64,000 bases of DNA from positions 1,205,011 through 1,269,010 of the forward strand of contig NW_006921537.1 of the NCBI RefSeq assembly GCF_000340215.1. Direction: 5' to 3'. Below, one piece after another: positions 46,664 through 58,000 of this stretch (positions are counted from its first letter, which is position 1; each line of letters begins with the position of its first letter). The translations under genes were made by a program, and so were the position numbers. This DNA comes from Pseudocercospora fijiensis CIRAD86 (Eukaryota > Ascomycota > Dothideomycetes > Mycosphaerellales > Mycosphaerellaceae). The notes beneath the pieces were generated by a model. It made no database searches, was not told where the DNA came from, and saw only the letters and a list, made by a program, of their open reading frames with translations.

Positions 46664-46711
46664 TTGTTATTTCGCGCTCGCCGTTAGGGCTTGGCCTTCC
46701 GCTTCGCTAGA
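46664..46711 (-). repeat. Helitron 3' subterminal inverted repeat (right arm)
   Basis: Reverse complement begins TCTAGCGAAGCGGAAGGC and matches 29,785-29,893 apart from the hairpin insertion there. It lies about 36 bp inside the element end, so the repeat is asymmetric. Confidence 0.75.
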
Positions 46712-46747
46712 CTTATTAGCACTCGTAGGGCTATAAGTATATCCTTG

Positions 46748-47280
46748 TATAGCTATTCTTTTAACTTAATTAGTATAGCGCGCTTCCGGCCTTAGGCCGC
46801 AGTATAGGTAAGGTTGTCCTCGTAAGTATAGCTATAATTAGCAGGTAATGTTAATAATAGCGGCGCTAGTCGTCTTAGCGCTAACTTTACATTCTTCTAA
46901 TTTCCTTCTTTAACTAATAACAACTCGGTAATACCGTTACTAATATAGCTGTTTCCTTCCTTTCTTAAATAGTAATACACTCCGTAACACTGTTACTAAT
47001 ATAGCCGCGCCGGCCGCGCCGATTGCCTAGGCCTCGAGGCCTCGTTAGAAGGAAGGAATAAGAGGGGGACCTACGGGGCGCGTTAGTAAAGAGGTAGAGT
47101 CCTTAAAAGAGCAGGCGATTAGTTAATAGTTATAGCGCGCTTGTTGCTACTTAGTGCGCGTTCGCTATAGTAGTATAGTCTTATTGTCCTTTGTTACTAA
47201 CAATTACTTGCTTCTAATTAGTTAGCTAATAGTACCCTAGGGGTAGCATTAATCCTAGGCCTTTCTAGTAATATTATAGG
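46748..47280. other. Gypsy-A2 3' noncoding part, up to the Helitron edge
   Basis: Minus-strand equivalent of about 58,890-59,430 in Gypsy-A1 (shared GGCGCTAGTCGTCTTAGCGC block). No coding frame recognised. Confidence 0.7.
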
Positions 47281-47289
47281 CCCTTAGCC

Positions 47290-50200
47290 TTCTTCTTATT
47301 CTTTACGCTAGTCTAATACTCGTCTAATAACTCGGCTATATCCTCGAAGGAGTCTTTAGCCTCCTACGAGTCCTATTTAGGTAAATAGCCTTACTATCTT
47401 AGAAGGTACTCCTTCTTGCCTTGCCTAGTCCGGTACTTTAGGATACGTTCTATAGACTATAGCTCCTCGCCGTCGGCTAGTATCTCTTTATATTTAGTAG
47501 GGGCCTCTTTATTAGGGTCTCTGCGGTAGTAGTATAGTTTAAGGAGGGAGATATAGAAGGTGTCGTAGATAGTGTAATAAGGTAGAAGCTATAACTAGTA
47601 GGCCTAGCTATTGCCCTTCGGTTCTCGGATGCGGAATAGGCTAATATATCTTAGTACGAGCTTAGGCCTTGTTTTGCTATTAGGGGATAGGTGTTTGCGG
47701 ATGCGGAGGTTCTTCGTACTAAGTATAACTATATCGCCTTGTTTAAAGGTTATTAGTATATAACGCTTATCGTAGTAGGTCTTTTAGTACTCTTAAGCCT
47801 TTATTAGCTTCTTAGCTATCTTAGTATAGATTTCTCGTATCTTCTAGACACGTTCTATTGCTGCTAGTGTTTCTAGTACTTAACGCGCTTCCCTTTCCTT
47901 ACGCTCGGCCTCGAGCGATAGGGGGTCTTATAGTATAGCAGCGTTCTAACCTATTATAGCTATATATAGTAAAACCTTAGTTAATAAGTAGACACTATTA
48001 TTATACACGAATTCAGCTAGTTATAAGAGGTTAACCTATCTATTAGGGTCCTTATTAATATAGCTTCGTAGGTACTACTATAGAGTAGCATTCTGCCTCT
48101 CGGTCTAACTATCGGTTTATAGATAGAATGCTATAGACAGGCGATGCTGAAGTCTTAGCTATAGGCATATTTCGCTCTAATAGTGCGATATAAATATCGA
48201 GCCCCGGTTAGAGACTATCCCCTTAGAGGTTCCCTAATAGCTATAGAAAATGTTGTTCTATAGTAACTTAGCTAGGTTAATAGCTGTCTAATCCTTCCGA
48301 GCAGGGATGTAACGAGCGCCCTTAGTAAACTAGTCTACGACGACTAGGATAGCGTTAAAGATGTCTTTACTTCCTCTTCGCTTAGTAGAGGGAAGACCTA
48401 TAATAAAGTCTATTATAAGCTCTATAAAAGGCTTCTTTAGAACAGGGAGTAAAGACAACTCGCTAAATAGTAAGTGCTTTAGTGCTTTAACTCGCTAGCA
48501 TACTACGCAGGTCTGTATATACTCCTTTATATACCGCTTACTATTTAGCTAGTAGTATATATGCGATAGTAACTCGTGCGACCTCTCTATACTATAGTAA
48601 CTAGCGAGTTTACTATTATAGTGCCTCTTTAAAAGCTCTTATCTAATCGATTGTTTAGTAGGGACATAGTATCTATTTTTAAACTTTAAGTAACCTTTGT
48701 CGTCGATCGACTAATTATTATTACTCTTACTAGATCGAGTCGCTCGCCTACTTATAAGCCTATTAATACGCTCGATAGCGAAGGCGTCCCTCTGCTAAGT
48801 ACGCAATAGCTTATTTATAAACGATTAACTATCCCTATTTGCAAGGTTATTTAATAGCACCCTCGCTATTAAACGAGGTACGCATTATATATATCTAATA
48901 GCACTAGTAGCTAGAACTGCTATAACCTCTTCTACAGTGCTATCGCTATATAGACTATTACTATAGATAGCAATGTCCTTAATCGAGTTGTTGTAGCTCG
49001 AGCGATCTGCGTCCTTTCTAACGCGTACTAGAAGAACAATAACTCCGCTATAGTATTTGTTGCCGCTGCGGGGTCCGGAAGTCCGCTTATCCTACGCTTG
49101 CTTTATAGCAAGGTCTATAGCAATCTTATACTACAGGGTTGGAAACAAAGAATTAATAGATTGCTAAGTCTCGCTATCGTAATTAGGTCGTCTCGATAGG
49201 CTGTTAGTAGGGTTACTTACGCCTAGCCGATATAATATATTAAAATCAAACCCGGCGAGGTAGACGGCCTATCTAGCCTATCGACCTATAACCCTAGTAA
49301 CTTTCGTAATTCTACGGAGGTTGTTATAGTCTATATAGACCTGTATTATATATTAGGCCCTATCGAGGTAGTGCCTCTAATACTTGAAGGCCTCGATAAT
49401 AGCTAGCAATTCTTGCTCGTAGGTCTCGTAGCGACGCTTAGTGTTAATTATCTTCCTCGAGAAGAAGGCAATTAGGTACTAGTAGGTGTTATTAGCCTAT
49501 TATAACATAATAGCTAATATAGCGAACTATAAAGCGTTAGTCTTAATACGGATCTGCTTACTTAGTATAAAATAGTATAATAGGGGGACTTTAGTAAAGC
49601 GTTGCTTTAGACCGTTAAAAGCGGCTTGTGCTCTGTTAGTCTATTTAAACTCTCTAGAAGGGTTTGCCTTAGTCTTAGTAAGTTTAGTAAGTAGCATTAC
49701 ATGCCTCGAATAGCCCTTAATAAAGCGGCGGTAAAAGTTAGTAAAACCTAGGAACGATTAAAGCTCTTTAATACTAGTAGGCGTTAGCTACTTAGTAATA
49801 GTCGTAATCCGATTAGGATTAGCCTTAACACTATCGGTTAATACGAGGAAGCTAAGGAAGGGCACCTCTTTAGTAGCGAAGGTGCATTTAGAAGGCTTGT
49901 AATATAAGCTATAGGCCCGTAGGCAGTCGAGTACCTTGCGTACGGCGGCCTAATGTTCCGCAATGTTAGGTAAGTGCGTATAGACTAGGATATCGTCTAG
50001 ATAGACTACGTAGAGGTAGTCTAATAGGCCTAACAGGGCCCGATTAATATAGGACTAGAATGTTATAGGGGCATTAGCTAGGCTAAATAGCATAACTAAG
50101 TACTTAAAATAGCTATAGCGAGTACGGAAAGCCGTCTTCTATTTATTACCCTTACGAATGCGGATGCGGCAATAGGCGTCCTTAATGTCTAATATAGTAT

Positions 50201-52540
50201 AGAAGTAGGCGCTAGAAAGGCGATCGAGGGTCTTATTAATAAGCGGAAGTAGACAGCGGTCTTTAATAGTAACACTATTAAGCCCTCTATAATTAATATA
50301 TAAACGTAGGCTACTATCCTTCTTTAGCACGAATAGGATAGGTATACTAGTAGGGCTATTGCTATACCAAATCCGACTATTAGCTAGGTTCTTATCTAGG
50401 TACTTGCGCAATATAGTAAGCTCTCGCTTACTAAGATTATAGAGGGGCCTAAAGGGGACCTCTTTGCCCTCTATAATATTAATCTTATAATCCGTCTCCT
50501 TAAATATAGGCAATGTCGATACTAGGTAGTATTTGAACATATTAATATAGGTCTCTCGAATAGGCTATAGTATACGGGCAAGCTAATTAGGGTCTATGCT
50601 ATTAGGGGGCATAGGTTCTTCGTTATTACTACCGAGTAGGTCGGTAGTCGGATTAGCTAGGGTTAGGTTGCTAATAAATAGGACCCTAATATTATTAGGG
50701 CACTCGCTAATATTAATGTGTTTAATGTCCTCTTTCCTAGCGATTCTAAATCGCTATTATTAACTGCCTAAGTCTATAGCGACGGCGTAGTGCTTAAGAA
50801 TAGGGTTTCTAATAACAATATCGGATAGAAGGTTGTCTATATCTACTACGTAGGCGGTAAAATCTAGCAAGCGCTCGTTGCCGAGGTCGTCTCTTAGAAC
50901 TATAGGAATATAGTAGGCTCTATAGGTCAAGTGCCGAGCGTTATTAAACTAAGCAAGGGTTAGTAGGTCGGTCCTAGGCAATTGTCGAAGGTCTAATTGC
51001 TTAGCTAGGCGATAGCTAATAAGGGCACTAACTAAATTCCCTAGATCTAGTATAACCTTAGTCTTATAATTAGTTCTATACGAGTCCGATACGAGACAGG
51101 TACGTATAATAGCTAGCACAATATTAATAGTCTTGCGCCGTATAAGGCTAATAGTTAGTGCGGCGCTTATTCTTTTTTCGGCTAATAGGAAGGGCCGATA
51201 GGGGTAGTATTAGCGGCTAAAAGGTGCTTTCGGTGCTTAGCGGCAGTACGGTCGATTCGGGCCTAGTCCTTAGGTTTGTCGCATTAGCCTAGTAGATAGC
51301 TAGTACTGTTACAATTAAAGTACTTCAATCCGGTTAGAACATTGCCGTAGCTGTTATTATTAGTCGAGCGGTTAGTATTATAGGGATACGAGCCCCTTCT
51401 ATAGCCCCTATTACGGCCCCCTCTATATAGCCGTCGGCTACGGCCTCTTCTACGGTTATTGTTACTGTTCCTATTATTAGTACTATTGTTTTAGTAGGAA
51501 CCTTAGTTCCCTCCGCGGCTACGGTTGCTACGGTTAGTGCTAGCTAGTCGGATCCTCGATTCTAGTCGTTATTAGAGCTAGACAGCCCGTTCGGCTGTTT
51601 CTACTTCGACTATAAATTAGATACGCGTTAGGTTAGCCTGTTCGAACACACGGCGGCGGTCTAATTCGAGGATAAGCTCCTACCTAAGTTTTAGGCGTAT
51701 CTCGGAGATCTATATAGAATCGGTTTTAGCCGGAAGGTCGTCTTCGAGGGTCTTTAAACAGGCCTTAAATAAACGAGCCGATTAATTAGTCTTTTGTTTA
51801 GCCTAAAGGTACTAGTCCTAAGCGTGTTATTGCCTTAGTATAGGGTTTCTAAGGGTGTCTAGTATAATAGTCTTACAGGTTTGCTACTAAATAGCGGTCT
51901 AATTAGTAAGGGAGTTAAAGTAGTTATCCTAGGTGCGTTTTAGGTCGCTATTAATATATTGTATAGCATAGACGACTAATAAGTAGTTATCTAGCAGCGC
52001 TCTTAGTGCATTGCGCTAGTTAAGCTCGTAGTTACGAATATAGTTATTGTATTGCTTCCGACTAGAGCTATTAAATACGGTATAGTCCTTAAGTTTAGCA
52101 TCCTTCTTTTAGACTAAAACGGGTAGTAAGGAAGGCCCTACTGTCGCCTCGGTATTAGTTATTAGGGCCTCCTAAAGGCGACGAATCTCGAGGAGATTAT
52201 CCTTTAGCTATTATTCTTAGCGTAGAGTAGCGAGCCTGTCTTAGGTAGCTTCTTAAAGTCTCGCTACTAGCTAAGGGCTAAAGGCTAGTTAGCTATATCG
52301 TCGATTAACAATGTTGTTAAGTATATCGTTAACAGGCAACTCTAGGTCGTTACCTAGAACTATAGGTTCTTCGGTAGGCCTAGTAGTAGGCTCTTTAGCA
52401 GGTGCTTTAGTAGGCACTTTAGCAGGCACTTTAGTAGGCACTATGCTACTAGTATTGTTATTGCTAGCGCTGCTAGCGGCAGCACGGTTGTTGCTTCGTA
52501 ATAAGCCGGCTATTATAATAAGGGATAGCACTAATAATAT
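47290..52540 (-). pseudogene. Gypsy-A2 gag-pol, RIP-degraded
   Basis: Mirror image of the Gypsy-A1 coding region. Reading right to left: gag from about 52,530 (Ala/Pro/Thr-rich KVPTK / KEPTTRP start); Arg/Gly-rich tail and knuckle remnant about 51,300; protease about 51,070-50,770 with D-L-G; reverse transcriptase about 50,620-49,700 including the longest open piece 50,540-50,139 and an intact YLDD; RNase H; integrase with the second Asp changed to Asn (VSNRGS at about 48,200); chromodomain about 47,460-47,350. Confidence 0.85.
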
Positions 52541-52778
52541 ATTATAGGCCCCTATAGTGCGGATATAGTAGAATTAGCGAGTATTAGTCTAATATGCTTA
52601 ACTTAGTATAATAGGCTGTATAGAAGGCCTTACTTAATAATTGGTACGGTTGTTCTTAGTAGAATAGTACGTATAGGTCCCGTTCTTCGGGCGTAATATA
52701 GTTAAATCGATAGTTTCCGTAGCTATACCGCTAAAAGCTTGAAATAAGGACTATCTAGCTACTGCCCTTAAAGGGTAG

Positions 52779-52790
52779 ATCGAATACTAC
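52779..52790 (-). other. putative self-complementary primer-binding site of Gypsy-A2
   Basis: Element strand GTAGTATTCGAT, directly after the 5' LTR. Its exact 12-base complement ATCGAATACTAC is inside the LTR (plus 52,838-52,849). This is the arrangement of Tf1/sushi elements, where the 5' end of the RNA folds back to prime. Confidence 0.6.
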
Positions 52791-52987
52791 ACAAGAAGGG
52801 TTATATTAGTAGGTAGATAGGGTAGTAGTAGGTATAGGTAGTATTCGATAGGGAGCTAGAAGGAGAGGGAGGAAGGTAGGCAAGTTAGCCTACTACTAAG
52901 CGCTAAGCCCTACCTAAGGCATCGAGACCCTAGCTTTATTCGAGCCCGGTTACATACTAATTACGTGTAACCCCTTTAGTCCTAATA
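52791..52987 (-). repeat. 5' LTR of Gypsy-A2 (197 bp)
   Basis: Matches 28,856-29,055 and the Gypsy-A1/A3 LTRs. Element strand starts TATTAGGAC (TGTTAGG before RIP) and ends CCCTTCTTGT. Confidence 0.88.
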
Positions 52988-52992
52988 AAGAG
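52988..52992. repeat. target-site duplication of Gypsy-A2, right copy
   Basis: AAGAG. Confidence 0.8.
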
Positions 52993-53196
52993 ATAGAATA
53001 GTAGACTCGTAGTAGACTCGTAGTAGACTCGTAGTAGACTCGTACTTCTTCTTTTTCTGTCTCTAAAACCTCTAACTTAAATATCTTCTACTAGCGGCTC
53101 GCGAGTCGTATCTAGCTATACCTCCTTCTAAATAGTATATATATCGCGAGACTTAATAATAGCCTTATTCTTAAGCTATTTAAACTACGAGAGGTA
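52993..53196 (-). pseudogene. outer sequence with part of an unknown minus-strand ORF
   Basis: Continues the sequence left of Gypsy-A2. On the minus strand a frame entering from 60,327-60,412 (other side of Gypsy-A1) continues here as LKNKAIIKSRDIYTI, KEV, LDTTREPLVEDI, VRGFRDRKRRS with TAG/TAA breaks only. Protein not recognised. Confidence 0.4.
53001..53044 (+). repeat. four-copy 11-bp tandem repeat
   Basis: GTAGACTCGTA four times in tandem. A loosely similar GACTCGTA word recurs near 16,080-16,110 at the far left end of the outer sequence. Confidence 0.9.
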
Positions 53197-53201
53197 GTAT
53201 C
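53197..53201. repeat. target-site duplication of Gypsy-A1, left copy
   Basis: GTATC, repeated at 60,322-60,326. Confidence 0.88.
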
Positions 53202-53397
53202 TGTTAGGGCTAAAGAGGCTACACGTGATTGGCATGTAGTTAGGCCGAGTAAAGCCGGGGTCTCGGTGCCTTAGGCAGGGCTTGGCGCTTAGCGTTGGGC
53301 TAACTTGCCTGCCTTCCTCCCTCTCCTTCTAGATCCTTATCGAATACTACTCGTACCTACCACTACCCTATCTACCTGCTGATATACCCTTCTTATA
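53202..53397 (+). repeat. 5' LTR of Gypsy-A1
   Basis: TGTTAGGGCTAAAGAGG.. to ..CCCTTCTTATA; the right edge may be one or two bases further. Confidence 0.88.
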
Positions 53398-53408
53398 TAG
53401 TATTCGAT
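53398..53408 (+). other. putative self-complementary primer-binding site of Gypsy-A1
   Basis: TAGTATTCGAT, exact complement of ATCGAATACTA at 53,339-53,349 inside the 5' LTR. Confidence 0.6.
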
Positions 53409-53668
53409 CCACCCTTTAAGGGCAGTAGCTAGATAGTCCTTATTTTAAGCTTTTAGCGGTATAGCTACGAAAACTATCGATTTGACTATATTACGCCCGA
53501 AGAACGGGACCTATACGTACTATTCCACTAAAACAACCGTACCAATTATCAAGCAAGGCCTTCTATACGGCCTATTACACTAAGTCAAGCATATTAGACC
53601 GATACTCGCTAATTCCGCTATATCCGCATCTTAGGGGCTAACAATACATTATTAGTGTTACCCCTTAC

Positions 53669-55010
53669 AATGGCCGGTTTATTACGAAACAACAACCGTG
53701 CTGCCGCTAGCAGTGCTAGCAATAACAACGCTAGCGGCATAGTATCTACTGAAGTGCCTGCTAAAGCACCTGCTAAGGTGCCTACTAAAGAGCCTACTAC
53801 TAGGCCTGCCGAAGAACCTATAGTTCTAGGTAACGACCTAGAATTGCCTGTCGACGACATTCTTAATAACATTATCAATCGTCGATATAGCTAACCAGCC
53901 TTTAGTCCTTAGCTAGTAGCGAGACTTTAAGAAGCCACCTAAAACAGGCTTACCGCCCTACGTTAAGAACAACAGCTAAAGGACAACCTCCTCGAAATTC
54001 GCCGCCTTTAGGAGGCCCTAACAACTAACACTAAGCCGATAGTAGGGCCTTCCTCACTATTAGTCCCAGTCTAGAAGAAGGATGCTAAACTCAAGGACTG
54101 TACCGTATTTAATAGCTCTAGCCGCAAGCAGTACAATAATCACATACGTGATTGTAAATTGAACTAGCGGAATGCACTAAGGGCCCTGCCCGACGACTAT
54201 TCGCTAGTCGTCTATGCTATGCAATACATTAATAGAGACCTAAAGCGTACCTAGGATAACTACTTTAACTCCCTTACTGATTAGACCGCTGTTTAGTAGC
54301 AAACCTACAAAACCATTATACTAGACACCCTTAGAAACCCTATACTAAGGCAATAACACGCTTAGGACTAGTACCTTCGGGCCAAGCAAAAGACTAATTA
54401 ATTAGCCCGTTTATTTAAGGCCTATTTAAAGACCCTCGAGGACGATTTGCTAGCTAAGACCGACTCTATCTAGATTTCCGAAATACGCCCTAAATTGCGA
54501 TAAGAATTGGTCCTTGAATTAGACCGCCGCCGTGTGTTTAAACAGACTAATCTTATATACATTTAATTTATAGTTGAAGTCGAGACTATAGAGCGTGCAG
54601 TACAGCTCCAACAACGGTTAGAATCTAAGATACGCCTAGCTACCTATCGTAGCCGCGGAGGAAACTAAGGTTCCTACTAGAACAATAGTGCTAACAATAG
54701 GAACAGTAACAACGACCGAGGAAGAGGCCGTAGCCGGCGGCTATATAGAGGAGGCCGCGATAGGGGCCGTAGAAGGGGCTCGTATCCCTACAATGCTAAC
54801 CGCTCGACTAACAATAGCAGCAATAATAGCTACGGCGGTCTACTAACCGGATTGAAGTGCTTTAATTGTAACAGCACTAGCTATCTACTAGGCTAATATA
54901 ACAAACCTAAGGACTAGGCCCGAATCGACCGTACTACCGCTAAGCACCGAAAGCACCTCTTAGTAGCTAACGCTACCCCTATAGGCCAACCTTCGAAAAA
55001 AGAGTAAGCG
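53669..55010 (+). pseudogene. Gypsy-A1 gag, degraded
   Basis: Begins MAGLLRNNNRAAASSASN, followed by short Ala-Lys/Pro-Thr repeats and ELPVDDILNNI. After the stop at 53,893 the same kind of sequence goes on through capsid-like segments (KLKDCTVFNSSSRKQYNNHI, LPDDYSLVVYAMQYINRDLK) to an Arg/Gly-rich tail and a CCHC-type knuckle (CFNCNS..) near 54,860 with later positions altered. Breaks are TAG/TAA codons. Confidence 0.8.
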
Positions 55011-58000
55011 CCGCACTAACTATTAGCCTCGTACGGCGTAAGACTATCGACATTGTACTAGCCATTACACGTACCTGTCTTATATCTAGGCCCGATACTA
55101 ACTATAAGGCAAAGGTTATGCTAGACCCCGGAAATTCAGTTAGTGCCCTCATTAGCTATCGCCTAGCCAAGCAATTAGACCTTCGACAATTGCCTAGGAC
55201 TGACCTACTAACCCTTGCTTGGTTTAATAACGCTCGGCACTTGACCTACGGAGCCTACTATGTCTATATAGCTCTAAAGGACGACCTCGGAAATGAACGC
55301 CTACTAAACTTCACTGCCTACGCGGTAGATATAGACAGCCTCCTATCTAACATTGTTATTAGTAACCCTATTCTTAAGTACTATACTATAGTAATAGACT
55401 TAGGTAGTTAACAATAGCGATTTAGAATCGCTAGGAAGGAGGACATTGAACACATTAATGTTAGCGAGTGCCCTAATGATATTAGGGTCCTATTTATTAG
55501 CAACCTAACTCCCGCCTTAGCTAATTTAACTGCCGACCTGCTCGGTAGTAATAACGATGAACTAGTGCCCCCTAATAGCATAGATCCTAAACAGCTTGAG
55601 CGTATACTAGAACCTATCCGAGAGACCTATATTAATGTGTTTGAACACTACCTAGCATCGACATTGCCTATATTTAAAGAGACGGATTATAAGATTGATA
55701 TTATAGAGGGCAAGGAGGTTCCTTTTGGCCCCCTCTACAACCTTAGTAAACGAGAGCTTGCTGTATTACGTAAGTACCTAGAGGAAAACCTAGCTAATAG
55801 TCGAATTCGGTATAGTAACAGCCCTACTAGTGCACCTATCCTATTCGTACTAAAGAAGGATAGCGGCCTGCGGTTATGCGTTAATTACCGTAGACTCAAT
55901 ACTGTTACTATTAAAGACCGCTATCCACTTCCGCTTATTAATAAGACCCTCGATCGCCTTTCTAGCGCTTACTACTACACTATACTAGACATTAAGGATG
56001 CGTACTATCGTATCTGTATTCGTAAGGGCGACGAATGGAAGACAGCCTTCCGTACTCGCTATAGCTATTTCGAGTACTTAGTTATACTATTCGGCTTAGC
56101 TAATGCCCCTATAACATTCTAGTCCTACATCAATCGGGCCCTGTTAGGCCTATTGGATTACCTCTGTATAGTTTACCTAGATAACATCCTAGTTTACATA
56201 CACTTACCTAACATTGCAGAACACTAGGCTATAGTACGAAAGGTCCTCGACCGCCTACGGGCCTATAGCCTATATTGCAAGCCTTCCAAATGCACCTTTG
56301 CTACTAAGGAGGTGTCCTTCCTTAGCTTCCTTATATCAACTAAGGGTATCAAGGCTAATCCTAACCGGATTAAGACTATTACTAAGTGGCCAACGCCTAC
56401 TAGTATTAAGGAGCTTCAATTATTCCTAGGTTTTGCTAACTTCTATCGTCGCTTTATTAAGGGCTATTCACGACACGTAATGCCCCTAACTGAGCTTACT
56501 AAAACTAAGGCCAACCCGACTAGAGAGTTTAAATAGACTAACAGAGCACAAGCCGCTTTTGACGGTCTAAAGCAGCGCTTTACTAAAGTCCCCTTGTTAC
56601 ACCATTTCGTACTAAACAAGCAGATCCGAATTGAGACTAACGCTTTACAGTTCGCTATATCAGCTATTATGTCCTAGCAATCAGATAATAACTATTACTA
56701 GCACCCGATTGCCTTCTTCTCGAGGAAGATAATCGATACTAAGCGTCGCTACGAGACCTACGAGTAAGAGCTCTTAGCTATTGTCGAGGCCTTTAAGTAT
56801 TAGAGGCATTACCTCGATAGGGCCTAACATACGATATAGGTCTACATAGACTATAACAACCTCCGTAGCATTACCAAGGTTACTAGAGTTATAGGTCGAT
56901 AGGCTAGATAGGCCGTCTACCTCGCTAGGTTTGATTTTAATGTATTATATCGGCTAGGCGTAAGCAACCCTACTAATAGCCTATCGAGGCGACCTGATTA
57001 CGATAGCGGGACTTAGCAATCTATTAACTTATTGTTTCTAACCCTGTAGTATAAGATTGCTATAGCCCGTATTATTAATAAGCACGCGTAGGATAAGCGG
57101 CTTACCGGACTCCGCGACGGCTTAAAGCATGTTAATGCTCTTGCTGTATTAACAGTGCGTATTAAGGACACAGACAGGAGAAGTTATAATAACTCCCTAG
57201 TCGACATCGCTATATATAGTAACAGCGATAGCACTGCTGTAGTTGATCCGGCTGCTAGTGCTATTAGATATATACAATGCGTACCTCGTTTAATAGCGAG
57301 GGTGCTATTAAATAACCTTGCAAATAGGGATAGTCAATCGTTTATAGATGAGCTATTACGGGCTTAGTAGAGGGACGCCTTTGCTGCTAAACGTATAGAC
57401 AAGCTTGTAAGTAGGCGAAAGACTCGATCTAGTAAGAGTAATTAGTCGATCGACGACAAAGGTTACTTAAAGTTTAAGGGCAGATACTATATCCCCGCTA
57501 AACAATCGATTAGACAAGAGCTTCTTAAGCGACACTATAATAATAAGCTTGCCGGTTACTATAGTACAGAGAGGTCGCACGAGCTACTATCGCGTATATA
57601 CTACTAGCTAAATAGTAAGCGGGATATAAAGGACTACGTAAATATATATGCCGTATGTTAACGTATTAAGGTACTAAAGCATTAGCCTTTTAGCGAGTTG
57701 TCCTCATTGCTAATCCCTTATAAGCCATTTGTAGAGCTTACAATAGATTTCATTATAGGTCTTCCCCCTACTAAGCGAAGAGGGAGCAAAGACATCTTTA
57801 ACGCTATCCTAGTCGTTGTAGACCGGTTTACTAAGGGCGCTCGATACATCCCGGCGCGGAAAGATTGGACTACTATTAATATAGCAGAAGCGCTATAGAG
57901 CAACATCTTCTATACCTATTAGGGAACCCCTAAAGGGATAGTCTCTAACCGAGGCTCGATATTTATATCTTATTATTAGAGTGAGATTTGCCTACAGCTA

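Larger units (their letters stand above)
29785..46747 (+). mobile_element. autonomous-type Helitron with asymmetric terminal inverted repeat, RIP-degraded
   Basis: Starts TCTAGCGAAG beside CCTTTAAT and ends near ATATCCTTG beside TATAGC. The uninterrupted site in Gypsy-A1 (reverse complement of about 59,422-59,440) joins these flanks directly with no target duplication, the Helitron hallmark; the edge is uncertain by one or two bases. Without Gypsy-B it is about 9.96 kb. It encodes a Rep/helicase protein and carries a 5'-terminal sequence repeated in inverted form about 36 bp inside the 3' end. Such asymmetric repeats are known in the Helitron2/Helentron group, also seen in Fusarium. It also carries an antisense Cys-rich frame and an 81-bp hairpin minisatellite. 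Confidence 0.85.
28856..52987 (-). mobile_element. Gypsy-A2, Ty3/gypsy chromovirus split by a Helitron
   Basis: Minus-strand LTR retrotransposon in two halves: 3' half 28,856-29,784 (3' LTR plus 3' region) and 5' half 46,748-52,987 (gag-pol plus 5' LTR). Together they make about 7.17 kb, matching Gypsy-A1 at 7.12 kb. The 5-bp TSD AAGAG flanks the outer LTR ends. The two halves meet at the same point of the Gypsy-A1 sequence (about 59,430), so they are one element opened by an insertion and not two fragments. Coding capacity is ruined by RIP, though the YLDD box of reverse transcriptase is still intact (plus-strand 49,990-50,015). Confidence 0.88.
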
